A model generated the notes under the pieces. That model was not told where the DNA came from. It made no database searches and worked only from the letters and a program-made list of their open reading frames with translations. A stretch of DNA of 64,000 bases from Mycobacterium celatum (lineage in GTDB: Bacteria; Actinomycetota; Actinomycetes; Mycobacteriales; Mycobacteriaceae): the NCBI RefSeq assembly GCF_002101595.1, contig NZ_LQOM01000024.1, positions 285,955 through 349,954 on the forward strand, in the 5' to 3' direction. Below, in pieces: positions 27,820 through 35,760 of the stretch. Made by a program: the position numbers and the translations under genes. Positions within the stretch are counted from its first letter, which is position 1; each line of letters begins with the position of its first letter.

Positions 27820-30363
27820 GTGGCTGACGCACCCGGCGAAACACTTGCGGGAATTCTGGCCGAGCACGGCCCGCTGCACGAGGACGACATCGCGCGACGC
27901 CTGCGTGAGAATGGCGTCGCCGACCCGGATGCCGTACTCAAGCAGCTCCACTACGAAATCGATTTCCCAGCACGGCAATTGGTCGACGAGCGATGGGTGT
28001 GGCTCCCGCCGCTGATGACCGGGCGGGTGCTCACCCACCGGATCGCCGCAGACGAGTTGGCCCACGACATCCTCAACGTGTGCCCGGATCTGGAGCCGAT
28101 CACCACGCTCTGCGAGCACGCGCAGTACCAGCGGTTCGCCGACGGGTCGCCGGCACCAGTCGTGATGGTCGACTACGACGACGAGCTGCTCGAGGAGCGC
28201 GGAATCCCGGACGAGGCGGTCGCCGAGGGCGGTGCGCTGCTGTTGGCCCCGGGCACGCTGGCGGGGTTGAGCGTGGCCGAAGGGGATCTGGTCGGCGTGC
28301 AGCTGACTGAGCAGGGACTCGCGGCCGAACGGGTCAGCGAGACCGCGGATTCCCCGGTAGGCGAGCGACTGGTCGCGATGCTCGACGCCGACGAGCCCAC
28401 CTACCTCAACGCGGCGGTATGGACGGCGTGCGTCGAAGACCCGGCATGGTTCACCGAGCCGCTGCCGCCGCTGTGCGAGATCGTCGACGACCATGGTCTG
28501 GCACGCTGCCTGGATTGGGTCGCGCCTGCCGGGTTCGACTTTGACAGTTGGCGTTTGGAGTTGCGGTGCGCGTTGCTGGCCGAGCGCCATGACCTCGATC
28601 CCGACGACGCGTTCGCGTTGTACACGCTGGTCAAGCTGTACGAGCAAATATCGGCGCTGGTCGAAGCCGCCGAGGACGAACTGCCGGCGGATTCCGTGGC
28701 CGCGGCCGGCGAAGACGCCGAGACGCCGGAGGACGACGAATTCACCGATCTCCTGGGTGAGCTGGGCGCCGCGCTCGCCGACCCGCGGCTGGCGGACCTC
28801 CTGGTTGCCGAGACGGTCGGCGTCGACAGTTCCGGGGCGCCCGCGCTGGGACTGTTCGCCGACGTGCTGGAGCCGAAGGTGCCGCGCGCGGCGCGGGTGG
28901 CGTGCCGGTGGCTGCGCGCGGTGGCGCTGGAGCGCATCGGCGACATCGAGGCGGCCGAACGTGAGCTGCTGACCGCAGAGTCGATGGATCCGGAGTGGCC
29001 GCTGCCGCTGCGTGAGCTGGCCCGCATTGCCTCCGACCGCGGCCACGTCGAGCGGGGATTGGCGTTGTTGCGCCGGGCCGGCGCCGAGCCGGACCATCCG
29101 CTGGTGGAGCTGCTCGAGCGCTACCGGCCCGAGCCTAGAACCGACCTCGGCCGAAATGAGCCATGCTGGTGCGGCTCTGGCCGCAAGTACAAGAAGTGCC
29201 ACCTCGGGCGTGAGCAGCTGCCGCTGGCCGAGCGAGCGAAGTGGTTGTACGCCAAGGCTATTCAGCACGTGCTGCTGAGCGGATGGGATGACCTGCTGGC
29301 CAAGGTGGGCTACGAACGCTGCCGCTACACCGACGATGATCCCGATGTGCTGGAGGATCCGCTGGTGCTGGACGCGGTGCTGTTCGAAGGCGGCGCGTTC
29401 GAGGAGTTTCTGGAGATCCGTGGGTCGTTGCTGCCCGACGACGAGCGGTTGCTGGCGGAGCAGTGGCTGCTGGCGGAGCGGTCGGTGTTCGAGATCGAAG
29501 GCGTGCAACCCGGACGCTCCGTCACGCTGCGCGACGTGCGCACCGGCGACACCCAAGAGGTGCAGGAGCGGACGGCCAGCCGCCAGCTGAAGCCCGGGCA
29601 GCTGATCTGCGCACGTCCGATACCCGTCGGGGACGACACCATGCAGTTCTTCGGTGGGCTGGAACCCGTTGCGCTGCATCAGCGCGACCGGCTGATCGAC
29701 CTGCTCGACACCGAACCCGACGCCGCCGAGCTGGTGGCGGAGCTGAGCCGCCGGTTCGCGCCGCCGATGCTGGTCAACAGCGAAGGCGATCCGCTGGCGA
29801 TCTGCGAGGCCACCGTGCGCGTCAGCGACCCGGATCGGATACAGGACCAGCTCGACGACACCTACGACCGCGTCGACGGCGAGGAGCCGCCGCAGTGGTT
29901 CGAGTACGTGGAAATCCAAGGTCTACAACGGCTTCGGGCCTCGATGAGCCTCGAGGGCGGCACGCTGGACGTAGCGACCAGCAGCGAAAATCGGATGGAC
30001 CGCGTGCTGGCCACGCTGGCACGCCTGGACCCCGAGATGAAGGTGCTCGACGACTTTCGCCGCCCGGTGCGCGACGCCCGTGACGCCGCCGAGCTGGCCG
30101 AGGAGTTTGGTGTCGACGACGAGGACGAGCTCGACGACGACGATCCGAAAGTGGCTGCAGCCCTTCAGGAATTCATCCGTGACTACGAGACCAAGTGGCT
30201 GGATCAGCCCATCCCGGCGCTCGACGGCCACACGCCGCGGCAGGCCGCCGACGATCCGACCCGGCGCGGCGACTTGATCAAGCTGCTGGATAGCTTCCCG
30301 TCCGGTGCAGCGGCCCGCGCGTGCATGGACGTCGACCGGCTGCGCGCCGCGCTCGGGCTGTAA
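27820..30363 (+). CDS. SEC-C motif-containing protein
   Basis: An 847-residue acidic protein. The SEC-C zinc-binding motif RNEPCWCGSGRKYKKCHLG lies near residues 445-463, preceded by a TPR-like helical stretch (AVALERIGDIEAAERELL, LARIASDRGHVERGLALL). The N-terminal segment GETLAGILAEHGPLHEDDIARRL looks like a small winged-helix domain. The C-terminal third is unassigned. SEC-C motifs bind zinc and occur in SecA and in many proteins of unknown function. GTG 27820 is preferred: the longer frame from 27667 crosses the vapB promoter. Start and function uncertain. Confidence 0.75.
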   Translation: MADAPGETLAGILAEHGPLHEDDIARRLRENGVADPDAVLKQLHYEIDFPARQLVDERWVWLPPLMTGRVLTHRIAADELAHDILNVCPDLEPITTLCEHAQYQRFADGSPAPVVMVDYDDELLEERGIPDEAVAEGGALLLAPGTLAGLSVAEGDLVGVQLTEQGLAAERVSETADSPVGERLVAMLDADEPTYLNAAVWTACVEDPAWFTEPLPPLCEIVDDHGLARCLDWVAPAGFDFDSWRLELRCALLAERHDLDPDDAFALYTLVKLYEQISALVEAAEDELPADSVAAAGEDAETPEDDEFTDLLGELGAALADPRLADLLVAETVGVDSSGAPALGLFADVLEPKVPRAARVACRWLRAVALERIGDIEAAERELLTAESMDPEWPLPLRELARIASDRGHVERGLALLRRAGAEPDHPLVELLERYRPEPRTDLGRNEPCWCGSGRKYKKCHLGREQLPLAERAKWLYAKAIQHVLLSGWDDLLAKVGYERCRYTDDDPDVLEDPLVLDAVLFEGGAFEEFLEIRGSLLPDDERLLAEQWLLAERSVFEIEGVQPGRSVTLRDVRTGDTQEVQERTASRQLKPGQLICARPIPVGDDTMQFFGGLEPVALHQRDRLIDLLDTEPDAAELVAELSRRFAPPMLVNSEGDPLAICEATVRVSDPDRIQDQLDDTYDRVDGEEPPQWFEYVEIQGLQRLRASMSLEGGTLDVATSSENRMDRVLATLARLDPEMKVLDDFRRPVRDARDAAELAEEFGVDDEDELDDDDPKVAAALQEFIRDYETKWLDQPIPALDGHTPRQAADDPTRRGDLIKLLDSFPSGAAARACMDVDRLRAALGL

Positions 30364-30659
30364 CGAGCGGCTTTTCAGCCGGCTACCCGGCCGCCCTCAG
30401 CCCGCCCAGATTCGAAGCAATGCCCGCGAGGGACGGGTGCCGGGCTTGGCAGTGGAATCCAGCCCGCGCGTCACACCAGTCTCAATAGTCACGCCGCAGA
30501 ACCACCACCATGCAAATTGCCCGCCTCCGAGCGACAATCGTTGTGCGCCTTGAGTTGTCGCTGTGAGGCGGGCAAACCGTGCGCCGGCCGGGCCAGGGAT
30601 TCGTGTGGCAGAAGTGATTTCCATCCCGACATTGGCGTCGAACGTCGTAGGGTACGGGC
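30364..30659. other. intergenic region with palindrome copy B
   Basis: Almost 300 nt between the SEC-C and lipoprotein genes. The only clear structure is the palindromic element at 30517-30575. A TAGGGT hexamer about 11 nt before the lipoprotein ATG could be its -10 box. Confidence 0.4.
30517..30575. repeat. GCGACAA palindromic intergenic element, copy B
   Basis: 59-bp stem-loop: outer arms TTGCCCGCCT/AGGCGGGCAA (10 bp, perfect), 4-nt bulges CCGA/TGTG, inner arms GCGACAA/TTGTCGC (7 bp), 17-nt loop. Same architecture as copy A though the outer arms differ, with the base changes compensated on both sides. Confidence 0.7.
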
Positions 30660-31094
30660 ATGCGCTCGTGCCGTTATGCGGTCGGTGTGATCATCAGCTT
30701 GGTATCGGCTGCTATTGTGGCGGCGGGATGCACCACGATCGCCGGAACACCGGTGGCAGAAACTAATCGCGCTCCGGTCACTTCGCTGACCACGACAACC
30801 TCGGCATCAGCGCCGCCCACCGGCAAAGCCGTTGGCACGGCAGTGATGAAGGTCAGTGGCAGCAGCGCACCTGTGACGATCCGCTACCGGATCAACGGAG
30901 GTCCAGAGCAGACCGAGACCAACGTGACGCTGCCGTGGGAAAAGCAGTACACCGTCTACGACGAAGTGGAGTCGGAGGTAGCCGCCGACGGTGGCGACAC
31001 GGACCTCACCTGCTCCATCATCATGGACGGCGACAAGCTGGCGTCATTCAAGACCGAACCGCGGCCCACGTGCAGCTTCGCCTACTACGGCTGA
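30660..31094 (+). CDS. small lipoprotein with MmpS-like domain
   Basis: A 144-residue secreted lipoprotein: signal sequence with lipobox VAAGC (Cys24), a Thr/Ser-rich linker, then a beta domain. The latter has TNVTLPWEKQYTVYDEVESE, and DLTCSIIMDGDKLAS, followed by a second Cys that could pair with the first. The LPW...LTC.I..DG...C pattern recalls the extracytoplasmic part of MmpS proteins, the accessory partners of MmpL transporters. There is no mmpL gene nearby. Assignment is by pattern only. Confidence 0.7.
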   Translation: MRSCRYAVGVIISLVSAAIVAAGCTTIAGTPVAETNRAPVTSLTTTTSASAPPTGKAVGTAVMKVSGSSAPVTIRYRINGGPEQTETNVTLPWEKQYTVYDEVESEVAADGGDTDLTCSIIMDGDKLASFKTEPRPTCSFAYYG

Positions 31095-31158
31095 CGTGCT
31101 GCCTGTTGATGCCACTGTCGCCACTGGGTGTCGATAGTTCGTATGGGAAGTTGCTGTG

Positions 31159-32589
31159 TCAGCTGCCGTAAAGGTGCAAGACATGGGCTGCCGCCGTGGC
31201 CACTTCACCGCGCAGATCCGAAATCGGTGGACTGCCTCGTACCAGGATTGAGTTCGCGAGCAGGATTACGTAGGTATCCGAGCCGGGGTCAATCCACAGC
31301 GAGGTTCCGGTAAAGCCTGTGTTGCCGAAACTTCCGACGGGAAAGATCCTGCCTCGCGGCTGGGAATAGGCGGTGTCGATATCCCAGCCGAAGCCAAAAA
31401 GGTTTTGCCCCTTGATCGCTGGATAACGCGGAGCGCCCGACTTCGCGCGGGCTTCTCGGGCCGCTTCGATCTGTTGAGCGGTATGTCCGGGCTGCTGCGG
31501 GGTCGTCATCAACTCCAATGTCGCTTGCTTCAGCGGAAATTCGCTCGGGCGGCCCGCGAGCCGATCAAGCAGGGCCTGCGCGTAGATGCCGACATCGTGC
31601 GCCGTCGAGAACGCACCGGCATGCCCGGCCACTCCTCCCATGCGGCGCGCCGTCGGGTCGTGCACGGTGCCCCGAAGCAGATATCCGTAGTCGGGATTCT
31701 GGCTCGGATCGCCGCTGTTTTCCTCGTCAAGGGCAGTCGGTGCGACGCGCGGCAAAATACTCGTGCTCCATGTACCGGCCGGGCAAGCGTGCCCCTGCGG
31801 CCCGGGGGCCCAGGCAATCGCCGCTCCTCGCACCGTGTGCGGACCGCATGCTTTGGCGAAAGGCAGATAACCGGTGTCTGTCATGCCAAGCGGCGCAAAG
31901 ACATTGCGCTGAACGTACACATCCTCTGTCTCGCCGGTGACCTTCTCGAGCAGCGCGCCCAGCAGAATGTAATTGATGTCGGAGTAGCGGAAAACCTCGC
32001 CGGGGCCCGACTGCAGCGGCGTGGTGAGCGCACGGTGAGTACCTTCGGCTTTGTCGGCTCGGCCCAGTCCCCACGGGTCTTGAAGGTTTACATCTATCCC
32101 TTCGCCCGAGGTGTTCGTGAGCAACATACGCACGGTCACCTTTGCGCGCTGCGGGTCGTTGGTCGTGTTGAAGCCGGGCAGATAATTCTGCACGGGATCG
32201 TCGAACGCAACCTTGCCTTGTTCGTAAAGCTGCATGACGGCGGTCGCCGTTGCGAGGCACTTTGTCAACGACGCCAGGTCGAAGATCGTGTCCTCGGTCA
32301 TCGGCTCTGCAGGTGCTGGCGATCCGTCCAGCCCCGGTTCGCCGGCAAGCCTGCGAGAGCCAAAAGCCTTCCGGAAGACGACCTTGCCGTCATGTCCGAT
32401 CGCTACCACGGCGCCTGGCAGCCGCTCTGCCGCAATCGCAGCAGTCAGCAACTTGGATACTGCTGCGAAGTCAGGAGTACCGGCCGGCGTTGCCGGTGCG
32501 CTGCCGCTTACTGTTTTGTGCGCTGCACAGCCGGCCGCAGCGAGCGTAAGCAAAACAGCCGCAACAGAAATGGCCTTCCGCAGCTTCAT
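31159..32589 (-). CDS. serine beta-lactamase-like lipoprotein (class C / esterase type)
   Basis: A 476-residue lipoprotein: lipobox LAAAGC (Cys21), then a beta-lactamase-fold hydrolase. The SxxK motif is in DLASLTKCLA (Ser107, Lys110), and YSDINYILLGALLEKV gives the Tyr motif. The C-terminal motif region is GNTGFTGTSLWIDP. Such proteins are usually D-aminopeptidases, carboxypeptidases or esterases rather than true beta-lactamases. The ATG overlaps the TGA of the upstream patatin gene, so the two are co-translated. Confidence 0.88.
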   Translation of the reverse strand: MKLRKAISVAAVLLTLAAAGCAAHKTVSGSAPATPAGTPDFAAVSKLLTAAIAAERLPGAVVAIGHDGKVVFRKAFGSRRLAGEPGLDGSPAPAEPMTEDTIFDLASLTKCLATATAVMQLYEQGKVAFDDPVQNYLPGFNTTNDPQRAKVTVRMLLTNTSGEGIDVNLQDPWGLGRADKAEGTHRALTTPLQSGPGEVFRYSDINYILLGALLEKVTGETEDVYVQRNVFAPLGMTDTGYLPFAKACGPHTVRGAAIAWAPGPQGHACPAGTWSTSILPRVAPTALDEENSGDPSQNPDYGYLLRGTVHDPTARRMGGVAGHAGAFSTAHDVGIYAQALLDRLAGRPSEFPLKQATLELMTTPQQPGHTAQQIEAAREARAKSGAPRYPAIKGQNLFGFGWDIDTAYSQPRGRIFPVGSFGNTGFTGTSLWIDPGSDTYVILLANSILVRGSPPISDLRGEVATAAAHVLHLYGS

Positions 32590-34319
32590 GTCAACCGGTT
32601 TCGCCACCGTGCAATGCGGCTCGTCGGCGCCTGAATCGCCGCCATGACGGCACTCATTGGCGACGCCACCGACTTCGCGCGCTTCGCAGGCCCACCGGCT
32701 GGCGGGCCGTCGCCTTCCCACCAGGTCGGCTCCAACAGCGCCGACGTCACCGGAAGAGCCTTCTCGACGCTTCGCCGCCCCCAGCGGCACGCGCGGTCGA
32801 TGGCTGCGACGGAGGGCGCCAGGTTCGCGGGCGACAGCGTCGGCCCGAACCGGACCAGGTGATCGGCGTACGGCAGGTTGCGCACCATCTGCAGCTGGAC
32901 CGCCTGGGTGATCGGCACCAGCCACAGGTGTCGCGGATCCCATTGCGGGTGAAAGCAATCGAAGGCCAGATAACACGCGTTGCGGGTGCCCAGCCGGCCG
33001 TCGCGGACTCGCTTCCACGCCAGTTCGACGGGCACGTTGCTGGCCGCGCCGCCGTCCACCAGAGCAGCGACGTCCTCGTCGGCGCACAGGTCGTCGAGCA
33101 TCGGGTGCATGCGCGGATCACGCGATTCGTGGTGCAGCACACCGGGAATGGCCGACGAGAAGGACGCCGCGTCGACGACGTTGATGTCGCGGCCCGGGAC
33201 GTCGTCGCCGATGACGATCGGCTTGACGACCCGCAGGTCGATGAACGCGGCCACCTGCCACATGCGAGCCGCCACCCGCGGGCCGATGCCGATCGGCATG
33301 AACGGCAGCGATCGCAACTGCAGCGCCGCCAATTCGGGACGACGAAACCGCGACGGCAACGTGGAATACGGCTGTTTGCGCACCCCGGCGACCACGAGGT
33401 CGAGCGGGATCGCCAGGTCCGACATGCGCATGAGTTCGCCGTCCTCGCGGCGAAACAGGGCGTCGGCGAATTGGTCGAAGCGCAAAGCGAATAGGCCGGC
33501 CAGGCCGTGACGGCGGCGCAGCCGCTCGGGCCCGAGGATGGCCCGATACGACACCGTTTTCGCCCAGGCGATGTACTCCTCGATCGGCACCGGCAGGGCG
33601 CGACTCACCAGGCTGCCCAGGATCGACCCGAACGACGAGCCGATCAGGTAGTCGGGCACCTGGCCGGCCTCCAGCAGCCGCTCCATGCCGCCGATGTAGA
33701 CGAAACCCGCTCCCCCGCCGCCGCCGAGGACGGTGACGAGCTTCTTGTAGCCGACCTCGGCGTCCAGTTCGGTGGCCGAGAAGTCGTTGCCGTGGCGCTC
33801 GATGAGGACTCGGCGCTGGTCGTCTTGATCGGCGGCCAGACACTCCAATGCTTCTCGCGCCGTCGTGAGAGCGGTGATGGGATCGGGTTCCTCGCGCAGC
33901 GGCCCGTACAGCGCGTCGCCGACCCGGGACCGCCACGGCGCGATTTCGGCGCCGACGGAGATGTCCCCGCGTCCGCGGCTCCCGCCAGGACCCGCGGCGC
34001 CCGGTTCGAAGTCGGCGAGCCGGGCGAAGTTGAGAATGTAGCGCAGCCGCCGCAGGTCCTCGGCGCTCAGCACGTCGGGGTTGTCGAGGTGGTGGCGGAG
34101 GAGCCGGTTTTCCATTTTCTGCAACAGCAGGGCCGGCTCGGCCGGTGGCAGCTCGGCGACGTCGGCGTCGACGGTCTCGTCCTCGATCTCCTCGACGGCC
34201 TCGAGCGCGGCCTCGCGGCGGGCGAGGCGGCCGAGCACCGCGTCGGCAAACGGGATCTGCATGAGGATCAACCTACTGGCGTCGGCTTCGGTGACCTCAC
34301 GGCTCGGCAGTGACCGCAC
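32586..34319 (-). CDS. patatin-like phospholipase domain protein
   Basis: A roughly 577-residue protein. About 190 helical residues precede a patatin domain with the glycine loop VTVLGGGGGAGFVYIGG, the nucleophile motif GSSFGSILGSLV and the catalytic LVDGGAASNVPV. The N-terminal extension resembles that of large bacterial and fungal patatin lipases; it is otherwise unassigned. GTG 34319 was chosen, with a GGAG 12 nt upstream; ATG 34262 is an alternative and longer frames have no support. It is the first gene of a two-gene unit with the beta-lactamase-like lipoprotein, suggesting joint action on envelope lipids (inference). Confidence 0.82.
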   Translation of the reverse strand: MRSLPSREVTEADASRLILMQIPFADAVLGRLARREAALEAVEEIEDETVDADVAELPPAEPALLLQKMENRLLRHHLDNPDVLSAEDLRRLRYILNFARLADFEPGAAGPGGSRGRGDISVGAEIAPWRSRVGDALYGPLREEPDPITALTTAREALECLAADQDDQRRVLIERHGNDFSATELDAEVGYKKLVTVLGGGGGAGFVYIGGMERLLEAGQVPDYLIGSSFGSILGSLVSRALPVPIEEYIAWAKTVSYRAILGPERLRRRHGLAGLFALRFDQFADALFRREDGELMRMSDLAIPLDLVVAGVRKQPYSTLPSRFRRPELAALQLRSLPFMPIGIGPRVAARMWQVAAFIDLRVVKPIVIGDDVPGRDINVVDAASFSSAIPGVLHHESRDPRMHPMLDDLCADEDVAALVDGGAASNVPVELAWKRVRDGRLGTRNACYLAFDCFHPQWDPRHLWLVPITQAVQLQMVRNLPYADHLVRFGPTLSPANLAPSVAAIDRACRWGRRSVEKALPVTSALLEPTWWEGDGPPAGGPAKRAKSVASPMSAVMAAIQAPTSRIARWRNRLT

Positions 34320-34348
34320 AAGGCCGAGCTCCAGCTGCGGGGCCCCTA

Positions 34349-34448
34349 GATCCGCACATTGCTGGCGGACAGATCGGCAACATGGCCATGGACAAAATGG
34401 CAATTCAATGCGAGACGGATCCGCAATATACATGCCGACAGATCCGCA
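34349..34448. promoter_or_regulatory. three direct GATCCGCA repeats between divergent genes
   Basis: GATCCGCA occurs at 34349-34356, 34418-34425 and 34441-34448, with related GACAGATC blocks at 34368 and 34437. They lie between the divergent patatin and DUF4143 ATPase genes. They could be operator sites; no promoter is clear. Confidence 0.35.
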
Positions 34449-34463
34449 GCGTATCGTGGCCGA

Positions 34464-35699
34464 ATGGCTGTAGTCGCTCGCGCGATCGCCCCCTCTGTGC
34501 TGGCCGCCCTCGGCGACACTCCGGTCGTAGTTGTGAACGGTGCACGTCAGGTCGGGAAGACGACCCTCGTCGCGCGACTCACCTACCCGGGGTCAAGCGA
34601 GGTCGTCTCGCTCGATGACGCCGCCAGCCGCGATGCTGCTCGCGACGATCCCCGCGCATTTATCTCGCGGCCGGTGGACACGCTAGTGATCGACGAGGCA
34701 CAGCTCGAACCGGGACTGTTCCGGGCAATCAAGGCCGAGGTTGATCGCGATCACCGACCCGGCCGCTTTCTGCTCACGGGTTCGGCGCGGCTTCTCTCAG
34801 CCCCCGACATGGCCAACGCACTGGTCGGCCGAGTCGAGATCATCGAGCTCTGGCCGTTCTCACAAGGCGAACTCGCCGGATTCGCCGACAACTTTGTCGA
34901 CCTACTGTTCACCGCACCACGTGAACTGATCCATAACTCCGATATGCGGCGCGCCGACCTTGTCGAACGAATCGCCACCGGAGGCTTCCCTGAAATCGTC
35001 GCCCGCGCGCCGTCGAGGCGCCGGGCGTGGTTCAACAACTACCTCACCACGGCGGCACAGTCGGTAATCCGCGAGCTCTCGGCGATCGAGCGACTTGCCG
35101 AAATTCCGCGATTACTTCGGCTATGCGCGGCGCGGACTGGTAACGAGCTCAACGTGAGTGCGTTGGCGAACGAGCTGTCGATCCCGGCCCGCACCACCGA
35201 TGGCTACCTGGCCTTGCTGGAAGCAGCCTTCCTCATCCACCGAGTGCCTGCCTGGTCGACCAACCTGAGCCGCAAGGTCATTCGCAGACCAAAGCTGGTC
35301 GTGTCGGACAGCGGGCTAGCCTGCCACCTGCTCGGTGTTACCCCCGCAACACTGGATCGTCCCGGCGGCCCCCTCGGCGCGCTTCTAGAAACGTTCGCGG
35401 CCAATGAAATTCGGAAGCAACTCACCTGGTCAGCCGAGGGCGCGAGTCTCTGGCACTTTCGCGACCGTGGCGGCGCCGAAGTTGATCTCGTGCTCGAACA
35501 TCCCGACGGTCGGGTCTGCGGCATCGAAGTCAAAGCGACCAGTACGCCGCGAGCCGAGGATCTTCGTGGTCTGCGCTATCTCGCCGAAAGGCTCGGTGAT
35601 CGTTTCCAGTTCGGCGTCCTCCTCACGGCGGCGCCAGAAGCCACGCCGTTCGGCCCAAAGCTTGCGGCGCTGCCTGTCAGCACGCTCTGGCTCCGCTGA
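34464..35699 (+). CDS. AAA ATPase with DUF4143 domain
   Basis: A 411-residue protein of the AAA_14/DUF4143 type. Walker A is VVVNGARQVGKTTLVARL (about residues 22-39), Walker B LVIDEAQLEPGLF, and the sensor LLTGSARLL. The C-terminal domain ends in a restriction-endonuclease-like core (HFRDRGGAEVDLVLE, VCGIEVKATST). Members are often linked to toxin-antitoxin or defence loci; activity is uncharacterised. ATG 34464 was chosen; upstream in-frame codons fall in the repeat-bearing promoter region. Confidence 0.85.
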   Translation: MAVVARAIAPSVLAALGDTPVVVVNGARQVGKTTLVARLTYPGSSEVVSLDDAASRDAARDDPRAFISRPVDTLVIDEAQLEPGLFRAIKAEVDRDHRPGRFLLTGSARLLSAPDMANALVGRVEIIELWPFSQGELAGFADNFVDLLFTAPRELIHNSDMRRADLVERIATGGFPEIVARAPSRRRAWFNNYLTTAAQSVIRELSAIERLAEIPRLLRLCAARTGNELNVSALANELSIPARTTDGYLALLEAAFLIHRVPAWSTNLSRKVIRRPKLVVSDSGLACHLLGVTPATLDRPGGPLGALLETFAANEIRKQLTWSAEGASLWHFRDRGGAEVDLVLEHPDGRVCGIEVKATSTPRAEDLRGLRYLAERLGDRFQFGVLLTAAPEATPFGPKLAALPVSTLWLR

Positions 35700-35760
35700 C
35701 CCTGCACGTTTACCGCGTCAATGGCGCTGGTCGTGGAATGAACCGCTGCCGCTGGCATAG
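35700..35760 (+). pseudogene. fragment of FIST gene 3' end (copy 4)
   Basis: About 58 bp starting CCTGCACGTTTACCGCGTCA resemble the end of the FIST gene at 40925-40966 and its copies near 48687 and 51472. The shared downstream flank is ATGAACCGCTGCCGCTGGCA versus ATGAGTCGCTGCCGTTGCAC at 48726. The stop codon and last residues of the SNF2 gene on the other strand fall inside this fragment. Confidence 0.55.

Noticed and set aside
27634..29919. 761-codon minus-strand frame
   Set aside because: Antisense to the SEC-C protein gene, which has a real motif.
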